From the NCBI RefSeq assembly GCF_003813775.1, contig NZ_RPDH01000002.1:1364001-1428000 (forward strand): a stretch of DNA of 64,000 nt, read 5' to 3'. This DNA is from Chitinophaga lutea (GTDB taxonomy: Bacteria > Bacteroidota > Bacteroidia > Chitinophagales > Chitinophagaceae). Position numbers and translations under genes: made by a program. Below the pieces are notes generated by a model, which did not search any database, was not told where the DNA came from, and saw nothing but the letters and a program-made list of their open reading frames with translations. This document shows, piece by piece, positions 9,609-17,934 of the stretch (its first letter is position 1; each line of letters begins with the position of its first letter).

Positions 9609-10172
9609 TTAAGGAATTGTAAACAAAACGAGGAGGGACATCATACGGGCAGCCAGGGCGGGGTTGGCATGTATATGGGACTTCACCTGTTGCAGGGCCC
9701 GGGCATATAATACGCGCGCGGAGCCGGGCTCTATATCGAGCAGTTCTGCAATTTTCCGATAAGAATAATGGTGCCGGCTTCTAAGCAGAAAAAGCCGCCG
9801 CTGCGATGGGGACAATACCTCCAGCGCCTCCTCCAGGAAGGACTCCTGGAGCTCATGCACGTCGTCGCGGGCGAAGGCCGCTTCCAGCCTTTCCTGCACC
9901 ATGTTCTCCAGCGCCTTAAGATGGGCCTGATAGCGGGTGGTGCTGCGGTAGAAATTGAAGATGCGGAGCTTGAGGGCATGTAACAGGTAGTACTCCAGCT
10001 CTTCATTCCGCGGCGCTTCTTCCCATTTCTCCCATAATGAAAGAAAAACGTCCTGCACAATATCGGCAGCGTCATCCCGGTTGGTTTTGGCCACGGCAAT
10101 ACCGAGCAGCTTGCCCCAGTGGCGGGCGACTGACTTTTCAAATTCCGCGTGTCGTTGGTGTTGCGGTGTCAT
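9609..10172 (-). CDS. ECF RNA polymerase sigma factor (FecI-like, SusC-linked)
   Basis: 187 residues with the two ECF regions: sigma-2 at about 15-80 (AADIVQDVFLSLWEKWEE, the region 2.4 helix) and sigma-4 at about 115-165 (LSPSQRRLFLLRSRHHYSYR, then KIAELLDIEPGSARVLYARA). It is first in the order sigma, FecR, SusC, SusD, the standard transenvelope signalling cascade of Bacteroidetes glycan loci, so it probably activates this operon and perhaps the lyase. The last 20 residues are unusually hydrophobic (MMSLLVLFTIP), which is odd for a soluble sigma factor and may be a membrane-touching tail. Confidence 0.9.
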   Translation of the reverse strand: MTPQHQRHAEFEKSVARHWGKLLGIAVAKTNRDDAADIVQDVFLSLWEKWEEAPRNEELEYYLLHALKLRIFNFYRSTTRYQAHLKALENMVQERLEAAFARDDVHELQESFLEEALEVLSPSQRRLFLLRSRHHYSYRKIAELLDIEPGSARVLYARALQQVKSHIHANPALAARMMSLLVLFTIP

Positions 10173-10319
10173 ATGGAAGAGGTATCTGCGACAAATGTAA
10201 AAAGTAAAAGTTAAATGAAAATGAAGCTTTTTGGCGGGAGGCCCCGCGGGAAGGAAGTCGTTTGAGTTTGATTTTCTTCATGTGAAGGCAGGCCATTAAC
10301 ATTTCAACTCCCCCGCCCG

Positions 10320-10539
10320 TTGAAACACCATCCCGACCAACAGGCAAAAAACGCCCAGGAATACATCCAGGCAAAACTGATCGATGCGGCGAAGTCGAAA
10401 TTGTTCGACCCCGGCAAATGTTAATGAAATCACCTATGAACTCGGGTTCAAATACCCGCAGCGCTTCAGCCGGCTGTTCAAACAATACACGGGGAGCACG
10501 GGGAGCACGCCGGATGAATGCAGGAATAATGACAATTAG
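10320..10539 (+). pseudogene. Decayed C-terminal end of an AraC-family regulator
   Basis: Two adjacent frames together give the AraC DNA-binding end. 10320-10421 encodes a first helix region (YIQAKLIDAAKSKLF) and hits TAA at 10422. The +1 frame from 10420 continues with VNEITYELGFKYPQRFSRLF, the family's second helix-turn-helix, and ends at TAG 10537-10539. The junction is at the string AAATGTTAATG. A 9-bp direct duplication near the end (TGSTGS in the product) also marks decay. No sensor domain or start is left upstream. The call rests on the helix-turn-helix motif seen by eye. Confidence 0.7.
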
Positions 10540-10605
10540 CGGATAGCGAAAATCTCCCGACACCCGTTCCTCCATCGGATGCGCCTGAACAAACCCAGCC
10601 CCCGC

Positions 10606-10617
10606 TGACAGAGATCA
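10606..10617. promoter_or_regulatory. FNR/CRP-like palindrome TGAC-N4-ATCA, site 1 of 7
   Basis: TGACAGAGATCA, centred about 90 bp before the ATG of the AI-2E-family permease operon that also carries a USP. It matches the pattern TGAY-N4-RTCA shared by the other six sites of this island. The function is inferred from the shared pattern and placement. Confidence 0.55.
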
Positions 10618-10700
10618 TCACTTCAACCGCATTCGATCATTTAAATTTCTCCCCATATCCTGGAATTTAGAGGTGTCAAAAGTTGCGTTTGCAAAGTCAT

Positions 10701-11759
10701 ATGACATCCCCCTCCCGTAATATCGCCCAAACGTTACAGATCCTCCAGGTCACGGTATTTGGAGCAGCGGTGCTCTACTTCGGAAAAACGCTGTTCATCC
10801 CACTGTTTATGGGGCTCTTAATCGCCATGATTATGTACCCTGTATCCAGGAGCATGGAAAAAAAGGGCCTGGCCAAAACGCTTTCCGTAACCGTATCGAT
10901 CACCATCGTGATAGTCATTTTTGCCGCTTTGATAGGCCTGCTGGTCTGGCAGTTGCGCACGTTCATTCACGACTGGCCGCTCATGGCCTCCAAAGTAGAT
11001 CAGTCGTTCCGGCAGGTCCAGCATTGGCTCGCCGACAACTTCAGCATCACGCTGGAAGTACAGGATGGCTGGCTCCATAACCAGGCAGATAACATCATCA
11101 GCATACTGGGACCGGCTGTACAGGGAACGGTGACGGTCACCATCAGCACGATTTTCATGCTCTTTATGACGCCCGTTTTTGCAGCGCTTTTCCTTTATCA
11201 CCGCCAGATATTCGTCCAGGTACTCCGCCGGTACGCCGGCCCTGCCTTCGAAGGCAGGCTGAATGCAATCCTCGGCAAGGTGATAGACACCTATTTCAAC
11301 TATATCAAAGGCATGATGATGGTATACCTGATTGTGGGCATCCTGAACACGATCGGCCTGCTGGCGCTTGGTATTCCACATGCGCTGTTGTTCGGCATGC
11401 TCACCGCCATCATGACCATCATCCCGTATTTCGGCATCATCGTGAGCGCGCTGTTACCGATTTCCGCAGCCTGGGCGGTGCATGAATCGATCTGGTACCC
11501 GCTGGGTGTGATTGGCGTGTTTTCTCTGGTGCAATACCTCGAGGCGAATGTCATTTTTCCGAAGGTGGTGGCGGCGCAGCTCAATGTCAGCACGTGGGCG
11601 ACGCTGGTAGCCATTCTTGCTGGGGGCATCATATGGGGCGTGGCGGGAATGGTGCTGTTCATTCCGTTTGTAGCCATCCTCAAAATCGCGGCCGATCACA
11701 TGGAAGAATGGAACGCGCTCAGGTTGCTGCTATCCAGAACACCACAGGCTAACGTATGA
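10701..11759 (+). CDS. AI-2E-family membrane transporter/permease
   Basis: 352 residues from the ATG at 10701; an in-frame TTG 18 bp earlier is less likely. It has about seven to eight membrane spans in the usual arrangement of the family: paired spans at the N-terminus (VLYFGKTLFIPLFMGLLIAM), a long soluble segment with an amphipathic helix (about 95-150), then a C-terminal bundle with GILNTIGLLALGIPHALLFG and the conserved IPYFGIIVSALLPI segment. The family exports small molecules or ions such as autoinducer-2 or Na+/H+; the substrate here is unknown. It is the first gene of a tight operon (4-bp overlaps with the next two genes) that ends with a USP, so a stress role is likely. Confidence 0.88.
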   Translation: MTSPSRNIAQTLQILQVTVFGAAVLYFGKTLFIPLFMGLLIAMIMYPVSRSMEKKGLAKTLSVTVSITIVIVIFAALIGLLVWQLRTFIHDWPLMASKVDQSFRQVQHWLADNFSITLEVQDGWLHNQADNIISILGPAVQGTVTVTISTIFMLFMTPVFAALFLYHRQIFVQVLRRYAGPAFEGRLNAILGKVIDTYFNYIKGMMMVYLIVGILNTIGLLALGIPHALLFGMLTAIMTIIPYFGIIVSALLPISAAWAVHESIWYPLGVIGVFSLVQYLEANVIFPKVVAAQLNVSTWATLVAILAGGIIWGVAGMVLFIPFVAILKIAADHMEEWNALRLLLSRTPQANV

Positions 11760-12175
11760 TAAAATCCGATTTTATGAAAATATTGATCACCGAGGAATCG
11801 CTTATCATGAATATCCAGCAGGAGTTTCGCGTCCTTTATCCGCACCTGAAGCTGGAATTCTTCAAAAATCCTCACGGCACCTTTCAGGGCTGCCCGCCCA
11901 AAGAGCGGCTGGCACCGGACACGCCGATCGACGAGATTCGCAACATCCATTCCGCGGGCTGGATCGACTTCGGCGGCACTGTCACGGCAGGGGAACTGGA
12001 GCAACAATTCTCTCACTTGCTGGGGCTCAGTGCGCAGGTATTCCGGAAATCCGGCACGGTATGGCTTGAAACCACAGCGATGGACAACCGCACATTGGCC
12101 GAGCTTGAACGCATGGCCGCAGAAATGCCTGTCGCCCCGGAAATTCCCGAAACCGATTTAAACGAACAATCATGA
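11756..12175 (+). CDS. Conserved hypothetical protein, stress operon
   Basis: 139 residues, not assigned to a family. The ATG at 11756 overlaps the permease stop (ATGA), which favours this start; an internal ATG at 11774 (MKILITEESL) is the alternative. The product is soluble, with no signal or membrane span, and alternates beta and alpha segments (a strand MKILITEES, a central GWIDFGGTVTAGELEQQF, then a strand SGTVWLETT and a helix RTLAELERMAAEM). The stop overlaps the next ATG by 4 bp, so translation is probably coupled to both neighbours. Confidence 0.75.
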   Translation: MIKSDFMKILITEESLIMNIQQEFRVLYPHLKLEFFKNPHGTFQGCPPKERLAPDTPIDEIRNIHSAGWIDFGGTVTAGELEQQFSHLLGLSAQVFRKSGTVWLETTAMDNRTLAELERMAAEMPVAPEIPETDLNEQS

Positions 12176-12792
12176 AAACCGCTTTTTCTCTTGCCTTGGC
12201 CGTGCTGCTGCTGGCCGGTTGCCGGTCTACCTACCTGACCGGCTATTGGCGCACATCCCAGGTGCCCCGGCAGCATTACAAAAAAATTCTCGTGCTCGGC
12301 ATGATGCCCGACTCCCTGATGCGCCAGCGCATGGAAACGCATGTGGCCGGCGACCTCACAGACAGGGGCCTGCTTGCGCTGACATCGTTCCAGGATTTTG
12401 ATCCATTCGGGTTCCTGCGCACGGACGATAAAGATGTAATGCAGCAGTTTAAACAAAAAGGTATCGACGGGGTGCTGACCATTACGTTGGTCAATCAGTC
12501 GGTAGAAGGTTTTTTCCTGCCCGGCAGTTTATACCACCTGTTGACCAATCAGTATTCCACGGATTACTACCGGCTCTTTGCCCCGGAATATTATAAAGAG
12601 GGCATGCAATATGCCTGGGAGAGCAGTTTTTACGACGTGAACGCGGGTAACAGGATATTTGCCGTACAGACTGTTTCATTCCAGCCCGCTTCGGTAGAAA
12701 GCATGGCCCACGAATATGGCAAAGTGGTCACGCGGCAGCTGCGGCACCATAAAGTCATTTCACGGCAGCATCACCGCGATGCTGTGCGATAG
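12172..12792 (+). CDS. Hypothetical lipoprotein
   Basis: 206 residues starting with a lipoprotein signal (MKTAFSLALAVLLLAGC, lipobox LAGC at 14-17). The mature part begins a Rossmann-like strand (YKKILVLGMMPD), then MEKHVAGDL-type helix and a QKGIDGVLTITLVNQ strand; this order recalls small periplasmic lipoproteins that assemble near the outer membrane, but I cannot name the family. It is third in the permease operon and is followed 34 bp later by a USP gene. Confidence 0.75.
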   Translation: MKTAFSLALAVLLLAGCRSTYLTGYWRTSQVPRQHYKKILVLGMMPDSLMRQRMETHVAGDLTDRGLLALTSFQDFDPFGFLRTDDKDVMQQFKQKGIDGVLTITLVNQSVEGFFLPGSLYHLLTNQYSTDYYRLFAPEYYKEGMQYAWESSFYDVNAGNRIFAVQTVSFQPASVESMAHEYGKVVTRQLRHHKVISRQHHRDAVR

Positions 12793-12826
12793 TAAAGTAA
12801 ATTCATCTTCCAGTCAATATATATGC

Positions 12827-13660
12827 ATGAAAAATATACTTGTTGTCATAGACGGACTGAATTTTTCAGCTTCCCAGCTGGATTCGGTACTGTACATTTC
12901 CAGGCTGATGAAAGGGAAATTGACGGTAGCCCTCCTCGATGTTGAGCCTTCGCCATTCCCCATGCTGCTTCCGGGCATACAGGAAGCGATGTACTACAGC
13001 GCAGCCTCTATGGCAACCCACGTCCGCGAACGGCACGAACAGGTGGTGGCCAACACCGAAAAACTGCGGGAAGCCTGCACAGGCAGGGGAATGAAAATCA
13101 CGCTTCATACATACACCGAAGCGCCGCTGGCGTCAGTGATACGTGAAAGCCGGTTTGCCGACGTGCTGCTGGCGATGCATAGCCTCTCTTTCTCCGGCCT
13201 GCCGCAAAGCGACCCTCCCGGGTTCATGCAGGCACTGTTTTCCGGGGCGGAATGCCCGGTTTTAACGCTTCCGGACAATATGCAGGTCGTCAAAGAAATC
13301 GCGCTCACCTATAATGGTACGTTTTCCTCGATGTTTGCCATCCGCGCTTTTTTCCAGCTGATGCCCCTATTGGCGTTACGGAAAGTGAAGCTGGTATATG
13401 TAGCCGAAAATAATCTGGAAACACTGCCGGATGAGCAACTGTTGAGGCAGTACATAAAAGGCGTTTGCCCCAGGGCGGAATATATTATTCTCAAAGGTGA
13501 CCCCGCCAAGAGCCTGCTCACCTACCTCCGGTATAGTAAACACACGTTGGTTACTTTCGGGGCCTATGGCCGGAGCCGCGCATCCCGTTTTTTTAATGGC
13601 AGCATTGCGGATGACACCCTTGGACTGGGACATTTGTATACCTTCATCACCCACCCTTAG
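12827..13660 (+). CDS. Universal stress protein, tandem UspA domains (USP-1)
   Basis: 277 residues from the ATG at 12827, selected because MKNILVVIDGLNF is the normal first strand; upstream in-frame codons overlap the lipoprotein gene. There are two UspA-type alpha/beta domains (about 1-145 and 150-277). The second ends in GAYGRSRASRFFNGS, which fits the ATP-binding pattern G-x2-G-x9-G-S/T exactly. This is the only one of the five USPs here that keeps the last glycine. It closes the operon led by the AI-2E-family permease and is probably induced with it. Its client is unknown. Confidence 0.9.
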   Translation: MKNILVVIDGLNFSASQLDSVLYISRLMKGKLTVALLDVEPSPFPMLLPGIQEAMYYSAASMATHVRERHEQVVANTEKLREACTGRGMKITLHTYTEAPLASVIRESRFADVLLAMHSLSFSGLPQSDPPGFMQALFSGAECPVLTLPDNMQVVKEIALTYNGTFSSMFAIRAFFQLMPLLALRKVKLVYVAENNLETLPDEQLLRQYIKGVCPRAEYIILKGDPAKSLLTYLRYSKHTLVTFGAYGRSRASRFFNGSIADDTLGLGHLYTFITHP

Positions 13661-13692
13661 CACATATGAATGACAGCCGGTGATTACTTGCA

Positions 13693-13704
13693 TGACCTCC
13701 GTCA
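13693..13704. promoter_or_regulatory. FNR/CRP-like palindrome TGAC-N4-GTCA, site 2 of 7
   Basis: TGACCTCCGTCA, extended to a perfect CATGAC/GTCATG pair at 13691-13706. Its centre is about 95 bp before the start of the membrane-LOG fusion gene. Confidence 0.6.
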
Positions 13705-13792
13705 TGTCGGGCGTGCCCCTGATCATTGCCCGATACGGGCAACGGTCCTATTTTGCAGGTAAACGTTTTTCCGAACTGATAAATCCACGATT

Positions 13793-15001
13793 ATGCAACC
13801 AACGTTGTTTTCAACCGGATTCTTCGTCACCAATATATTTTTCATACTGGTGCTCGTGATGGCTTTCGTCAAACCGCGACTGGCCGCGATTTGGCTGACG
13901 GTCATCTTTGCCGGCGCCGCAGTGGTAAACATGACGCTGGCCATCCGTTCTCCGGAGAGTTACCTTGCTTTTGCAGATGTGGCGGTGTTCGAAATATACG
14001 TCCGGTTTATCCGAGGCTCGTTCAGCGCAATGATTCCTGGTTTCATATTATCCATCGCAGCAATTCAGCTGCTGATCGGCGCGGGTATATGGGGCAAACC
14101 CACCATGCGGCAGGCCTCCCTCTGGGGCGCCATTCTCTTTTTATGGGCCATTTCCCCGTTGGGCGCCGGGTCTGCGTTTCCCGCGCCGGTCTGGCTCGCC
14201 GCCGCCTGTGCGGTATTATTGTGGAAAGATGCAGCGGATAAAAGAAAGCATCCTCCCGGCAAGGGGCAAAACGGCCAGCCTTCTTCCGGGATGCAGGAAG
14301 AACGTTATTTTCTGGAAGGGCCGAGGTCCCGGCTGAGAGAGCTTTTTTTCCTGATCCAGATCGTCATTGAGTTTGTCCGTGGATTCCGGACGCTGCACTT
14401 CGTACCACCCTGCATTGCCATCTTCGGTTCAGCGAGGGTACTTCCGGGCTCCCGCTTTTATGAAACCGCCAGGAAGATGGGAAGCGGCGTTGCCGGCCTG
14501 GGATTTGCCGTCATGACCGGTGGCGGGCCGGGCATTATGGAAGCCGCCAGCCGTGGCGCAAAAGAGGCGGGAGGTACGGCCATCGGCTGCAACATCCGGC
14601 TGCCGCACGAACAAAAGCCGAACCCCTGGCTCGACAAGTATCTTAACTGCCGGTTCTTTTTCGTTCGTAAAGTGCTGATGTTTAAATACTCCTATGGGTT
14701 CATCATCATGCCCGGCGGCATCGGCACGCTGGACGAGTTTTATGAGGCCCTCACACTGATACAGACAAAGAAAATCCTTGATTTCCCGATCGTGTTGATG
14801 GGTAAGGATTATTGGGATCCGGTAACTGATATGATGGGAACCATGTTGAAGGAAAACATGATCTCTTCCACCGACCTCAACTACATCATGGTCACAGACG
14901 ACCCCGACGAAGCCTTACAGCACATGCGCGAGTTTGCCCTGATGAAGTACAACGTCAAACGGAAAAAGATCTACAGAAAATTCGTGTTCCTGGGAGAATA
15001 A
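13793..15001 (+). CDS. Membrane domain fused to a LOG-family (TIGR00730-type) Rossmann protein
   Basis: 402 residues. Residues 1-150 hold about five predicted membrane spans (near 8-26, 30-50, 81-100, 108-124, 130-145). A basic, proline/glycine-rich linker (150-170) leads to a LOG/lysine-decarboxylase-like domain at about 205-380 with both signature motifs, GGGPGIMEA (243-251) and PGGIGTLDE (307-315). LOG proteins are normally soluble and of about 200 residues; they release the base from nucleoside 5'-monophosphates. The motif glycines and the glutamate are intact, so a nucleotide-hydrolysing activity at the membrane is plausible. It has its own upstream palindrome and lies inside the USP island. 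The membrane half is not a family I recognise. Confidence 0.82.
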   Translation: MQPTLFSTGFFVTNIFFILVLVMAFVKPRLAAIWLTVIFAGAAVVNMTLAIRSPESYLAFADVAVFEIYVRFIRGSFSAMIPGFILSIAAIQLLIGAGIWGKPTMRQASLWGAILFLWAISPLGAGSAFPAPVWLAAACAVLLWKDAADKRKHPPGKGQNGQPSSGMQEERYFLEGPRSRLRELFFLIQIVIEFVRGFRTLHFVPPCIAIFGSARVLPGSRFYETARKMGSGVAGLGFAVMTGGGPGIMEAASRGAKEAGGTAIGCNIRLPHEQKPNPWLDKYLNCRFFFVRKVLMFKYSYGFIIMPGGIGTLDEFYEALTLIQTKKILDFPIVLMGKDYWDPVTDMMGTMLKENMISSTDLNYIMVTDDPDEALQHMREFALMKYNVKRKKIYRKFVFLGE

Positions 15002-15008
15002 TACCCTG

Positions 15009-15533
15009 TCAGCCGCCGACTGTGGCACCGGGCGCCATGGCCCTTACCGTCTCTAACAAAGGCTGAAGGTGCTCTTTGCGCACATCATTATAATCCTGCA
15101 TGTTGATTTTTTCACCACGCAATTTTGCCAGTTTTGAACCTGTGTACAGGAGGATTTTGTCTTTCAGCGACAACTGCCGGAAACAAAGGCTGCCGGGCAG
15201 AAAAAAGTGTACCGCATTCCGTCTCAACGGTTCGGGTACACCCGCATTAAAATACCCCTCCAGCTTTTCTTTTTCATGCGAAGGCGTTCCCGCCACGATG
15301 AAATAAACCAGCCGCTTGCCTTCCAGCCACGCAGCGTGCTCTTTCAGCCATTCCGATATCTGCAGCTGCCCGATGTAAACACTCGTGCCGATGACCACAT
15401 AGTCCACGCCTCCAAAATGCTCTTTACGGGCCAGCTCTGCCTTTACGGGTTCGATTTGCAGCGCTGCGCCGGCCCAAATGGCGTATTGCAGGGTCGCGCC
15501 GTATCTGCCTTTAAAAACCAGGAGTCCTTTCAT
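15009..15533 (-). CDS. Flavodoxin-domain protein (HemG-like)
   Basis: 174 residues. The N-terminus is a flavodoxin-like strand and loop (MKGLLVFKGRYGATLQYA) and there is a second strand DYVVIGTSVYIGQL followed by a YFIVAGTP strand. The layout fits Flavodoxin_5/menaquinone-dependent protoporphyrinogen oxidase HemG relatives, which bind FMN and act in redox reactions. The start lies 9 bp after the stop of USP-2, so the two genes form one transcript. It converges on the membrane-LOG gene with only 7 bp between stops. A heme-synthesis role is not shown. Confidence 0.75.
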   Translation of the reverse strand: MKGLLVFKGRYGATLQYAIWAGAALQIEPVKAELARKEHFGGVDYVVIGTSVYIGQLQISEWLKEHAAWLEGKRLVYFIVAGTPSHEKEKLEGYFNAGVPEPLRRNAVHFFLPGSLCFRQLSLKDKILLYTGSKLAKLRGEKINMQDYNDVRKEHLQPLLETVRAMAPGATVGG

Positions 15534-15542
15534 AATATATTT

Positions 15543-16385
15543 TTAGGGATGTGTAATGAATATGGGAAGGTTGAGCGTCCGCAACACGCCATCGGCATCG
15601 CTGCGGTGGAAAAACCTGGAAGCGCGGCTGCGGCCGTAGGCACCAAAAGTGATCACCGCATGCTGCTTTTCAACAGCGATCGAATGGATGCCGGCAAACG
15701 GCGTGTCAACCAGGCTCATGCACGATACCTCCTCAAAGTGATGTTTCAGGTATTCTTTCACAAGCCTGCCCCTCGGCATTTTCTGATCACCATCCTCCGC
15801 GATGTAAATTACCGTGGCCGGAATGTCGGCGAGGTCGTCGAAAATCAGGCAGAACTGGCGGATGGCGTAAGAGGAAGAAGCAGTGCCGTTATAGGTGAAC
15901 AGCACTTCACGGATATAGGGCATTTTTTCAGGAATAACCATCACGGGGCACTCCGCATCCGCCAGCATATCTTTTACGAAGCGAGGCGGATTGGAGCCGT
16001 GCAGCCATCCCATGGAGGTAGTATTCCGGACCACCAGCAGGTCGGCCAGCCGGCTTTCAATCAGGCATTCGGTGGCAGGGTCACCCGCCAGTTCACGGAC
16101 CTGCACGGCCATCCCCATATCCCGGTAAAAATCCATCAGGCGTTTTTTATTCACATCCGCCGTGCGACGGCGGGTTTCCATTTCCTCCCTGAACAGGATA
16201 TCGTACGAAACATCCGCTGCATGCCTGTCAGTACCCACTCCTGCCATCAGGGCCACATCACTGAATATATTCTCCAGAAAAAGAATGGTCAGTTCTCCCC
16301 TCGCCTTGTTGGCAATATACCGGTAGCTTTTAAGCTCTTCTTCCGTAAAGCTGAATGCGTCTACGGCCGCAATGATCTTTTTCAT
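15543..16385 (-). CDS. Universal stress protein, tandem UspA domains (USP-2)
   Basis: 280 residues from the ATG at 16385 (MKKIIAAVDAFSF); a GTG two codons earlier is possible. It has two UspA domains. The C-terminal loop GAYGRSRASRFFHRS keeps the first glycines of the ATP motif but has arginine where the last glycine should be, so ATP binding may be altered. It is a close paralogue of USP-5 at 24265-25101, sharing the same opening 16 residues and the RNTTSMGWLH/RNTTTLGWLH segment. It leads a two-gene transcript with the flavodoxin-like gene. A palindrome lies upstream with the same spacing (about 76 bp to centre) as in USP-5. Confidence 0.92.
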   Translation of the reverse strand: MKKIIAAVDAFSFTEEELKSYRYIANKARGELTILFLENIFSDVALMAGVGTDRHAADVSYDILFREEMETRRRTADVNKKRLMDFYRDMGMAVQVRELAGDPATECLIESRLADLLVVRNTTSMGWLHGSNPPRFVKDMLADAECPVMVIPEKMPYIREVLFTYNGTASSSYAIRQFCLIFDDLADIPATVIYIAEDGDQKMPRGRLVKEYLKHHFEEVSCMSLVDTPFAGIHSIAVEKQHAVITFGAYGRSRASRFFHRSDADGVLRTLNLPIFITHP

Positions 16386-16455
16386 ACGCACGTGAATTTG
16401 TCCTCAATTTACTTTCATCCGGAAGCCTGTAAAATGACCCGCGGCGGAAACGGAA

Positions 16456-16467
16456 TGATTCTTATCA
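16456..16467. promoter_or_regulatory. FNR/CRP-like palindrome TGAT-N4-ATCA, site 3 of 7
   Basis: TGATTCTTATCA, closest of the seven to the classical FNR box TTGAT-N4-ATCAA. It is centred 76.5 bp upstream of the USP-2 ATG, in the short gap behind the MgtC-type gene. Confidence 0.6.
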
Positions 16468-16479
16468 GCAACTGCGGTA

Positions 16480-17754
16480 TTACAGCAACCAGTAAGCTGT
16501 CAGCACATATACGAGGCCGGCCAGCACCATGCTGCCAAATGCGAACGCCACCGTTTTCCTGATGGCGGCGGCCCCTTTTGTGATGGCTATGGCGGCTTTT
16601 ACAACGGTGTTGCTGATCATCGCCAGTACAATGACAATAACGGCAACCGGTAACTGTTCGGCTTCCCGCGCATACCTGGCCATGCTGATAGAGATCGCAT
16701 CCACATCCGAAATGCCCGACAATATGCCCGACACATACAGCCCGCTGGTCCCGAAAAACTTATCCGCATAAAAAACCAGCAGGGAAATGCCGGTAAACAA
16801 AGCGCCGAAGAACATGGCATTCAGGATATTCACGGGGTTACCCAATTGCAGCGGCGGCGAAACCGTTTTTTGCCGCACCTTCCTGGTGATGAAAAACACC
16901 CAGAGCAATCCCACGGACGTGAGTAACAGACAAGGTATCAGCAAGACCATAAAAATATTGCTGTTGAACAGGTAAGTCACCAGCAATACCCGCATGAACA
17001 TCACGCAGCCGGCCAGGATAATGCCTGCGGCATAGCTGTCCGACAGCGCCGGCGATTCTCTGCTTTTCGAGCTGAAAAGCCAGGTAACAGCGGTACTGGA
17101 AAAAGTGCCGCCTAAAAAGGCCGTCAGCAGTATTCCTTTTTCGGGGTGGCCGAATTTTATCAGGAAATACCCGACGAAACTAAGTGAAGATGTAATCACG
17201 ACGACCAGCCCGATCGTTTGGGGATTGATCACCCCTCCAGGTCCGAAATCCTTGTCGGGCAGGAAGGGCAATATCAATAACGAGAGGATGATGAACTTTA
17301 CAAATGCATACAACTCTTCCTGCGTGATGCGGGACACGATTTTCCGGAACTGCTGCCGCAGCGATAAAACCGTGATTGTAATAACTGCTGCCGCCAGCGC
17401 CTCACGAATGAAATGCAGCGCTACCAATCCCCCCAGGCAATAGGCAATCAGCAGCGCCAGTTCCGTGCCGATACCCAGGTTGTCCTTTTTCGTTTTGGCA
17501 AAGTGGAAAAAAGTCAGCAGTATAAATATTCCTGGCAGCGACAGCGCAAATATCCATGGCTGGTGACTGATGGAAAGATAAGCGACGATATACCCCAGCA
17601 AAGTACACAGGGCAAAGGTGCGCAGTCCCGCAAAATGTTCGTTGCCGGTGGTGGTGTCAAATTCCCGTTCCAGCCCCAATATCAGTCCAATGCCGGCCGA
17701 CACGAGTATGCCCAGTAAAAAAGGCCCCAGGATACCATTGAGATATTCGTACAT
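16480..17754 (-). CDS. MgtC/SapB-family and DUF4010 membrane protein
   Basis: 424 residues with about twelve hydrophobic segments. The first 135 residues are MgtC/SapB-like (LVSAGIGLILGLEREF, then FAGLRTFALCTLLGYI, the family signature). The rest is a DUF4010-like region (about 175-390) with GILLTAFLGGTFSSTAVTWL and SGILSGISDVDAISISMARY. The combination is known as a single family of unknown transport function; MgtC itself inhibits the F-type ATP synthase and helps survival under low Mg2+. The gene is divergent from the small ORF/PfkB operon, and a single palindrome lies midway between them. Confidence 0.88.
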   Translation of the reverse strand: MYEYLNGILGPFLLGILVSAGIGLILGLEREFDTTTGNEHFAGLRTFALCTLLGYIVAYLSISHQPWIFALSLPGIFILLTFFHFAKTKKDNLGIGTELALLIAYCLGGLVALHFIREALAAAVITITVLSLRQQFRKIVSRITQEELYAFVKFIILSLLILPFLPDKDFGPGGVINPQTIGLVVVITSSLSFVGYFLIKFGHPEKGILLTAFLGGTFSSTAVTWLFSSKSRESPALSDSYAAGIILAGCVMFMRVLLVTYLFNSNIFMVLLIPCLLLTSVGLLWVFFITRKVRQKTVSPPLQLGNPVNILNAMFFGALFTGISLLVFYADKFFGTSGLYVSGILSGISDVDAISISMARYAREAEQLPVAVIVIVLAMISNTVVKAAIAITKGAAAIRKTVAFAFGSMVLAGLVYVLTAYWLL

Positions 17755-17839
17755 GTTCTTCTAACGATTTACAGTCTTATGCAATCCAAATGTAGCAGAA
17801 TCCTGCATCGCCAGCACCTGTTTGCCGTTGCGACGGGAT

Positions 17840-17851
17840 TGATAATCGTCA
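17840..17851. promoter_or_regulatory. FNR/CRP-like palindrome TGAT-N4-GTCA, site 4 of 7, shared by divergent genes
   Basis: TGATAATCGTCA lies almost exactly midway between two divergent starts, about 90 bp from each (17754 leftward, 17935 rightward). One regulator dimer could therefore serve both the MgtC-type gene and the PfkB operon. Confidence 0.6.
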
Positions 17852-17934
17852 TGTTCAGCGCCTCCCGGGATCATTGCCGAAGCAGCGATTAAACCCTATA
17901 TTCGTTATTATTGTTTCACCATAAATCCGATCAT

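Larger units (their letters stand above)
10173..10700. other. Gap holding an AraC remnant and an FNR-like site
   Basis: This 528-bp stretch between the sigma gene and the permease operon has no intact gene. It holds the decayed AraC fragment at 10320-10539 and the palindrome at 10606-10617, listed separately. Confidence 0.7.

Noticed and set aside
10138..10575. Minus-strand frame over the AraC relic
   Set aside because: The plus-strand helix-turn-helix is clearly the coding sense of this region; the minus frame overlaps the sigma factor start.
15207..16562. Long plus-strand frame antisense to the flavodoxin and USP-2 genes
   Set aside because: It spans two convincing genes and a gap on the other strand and its composition is not protein-like.
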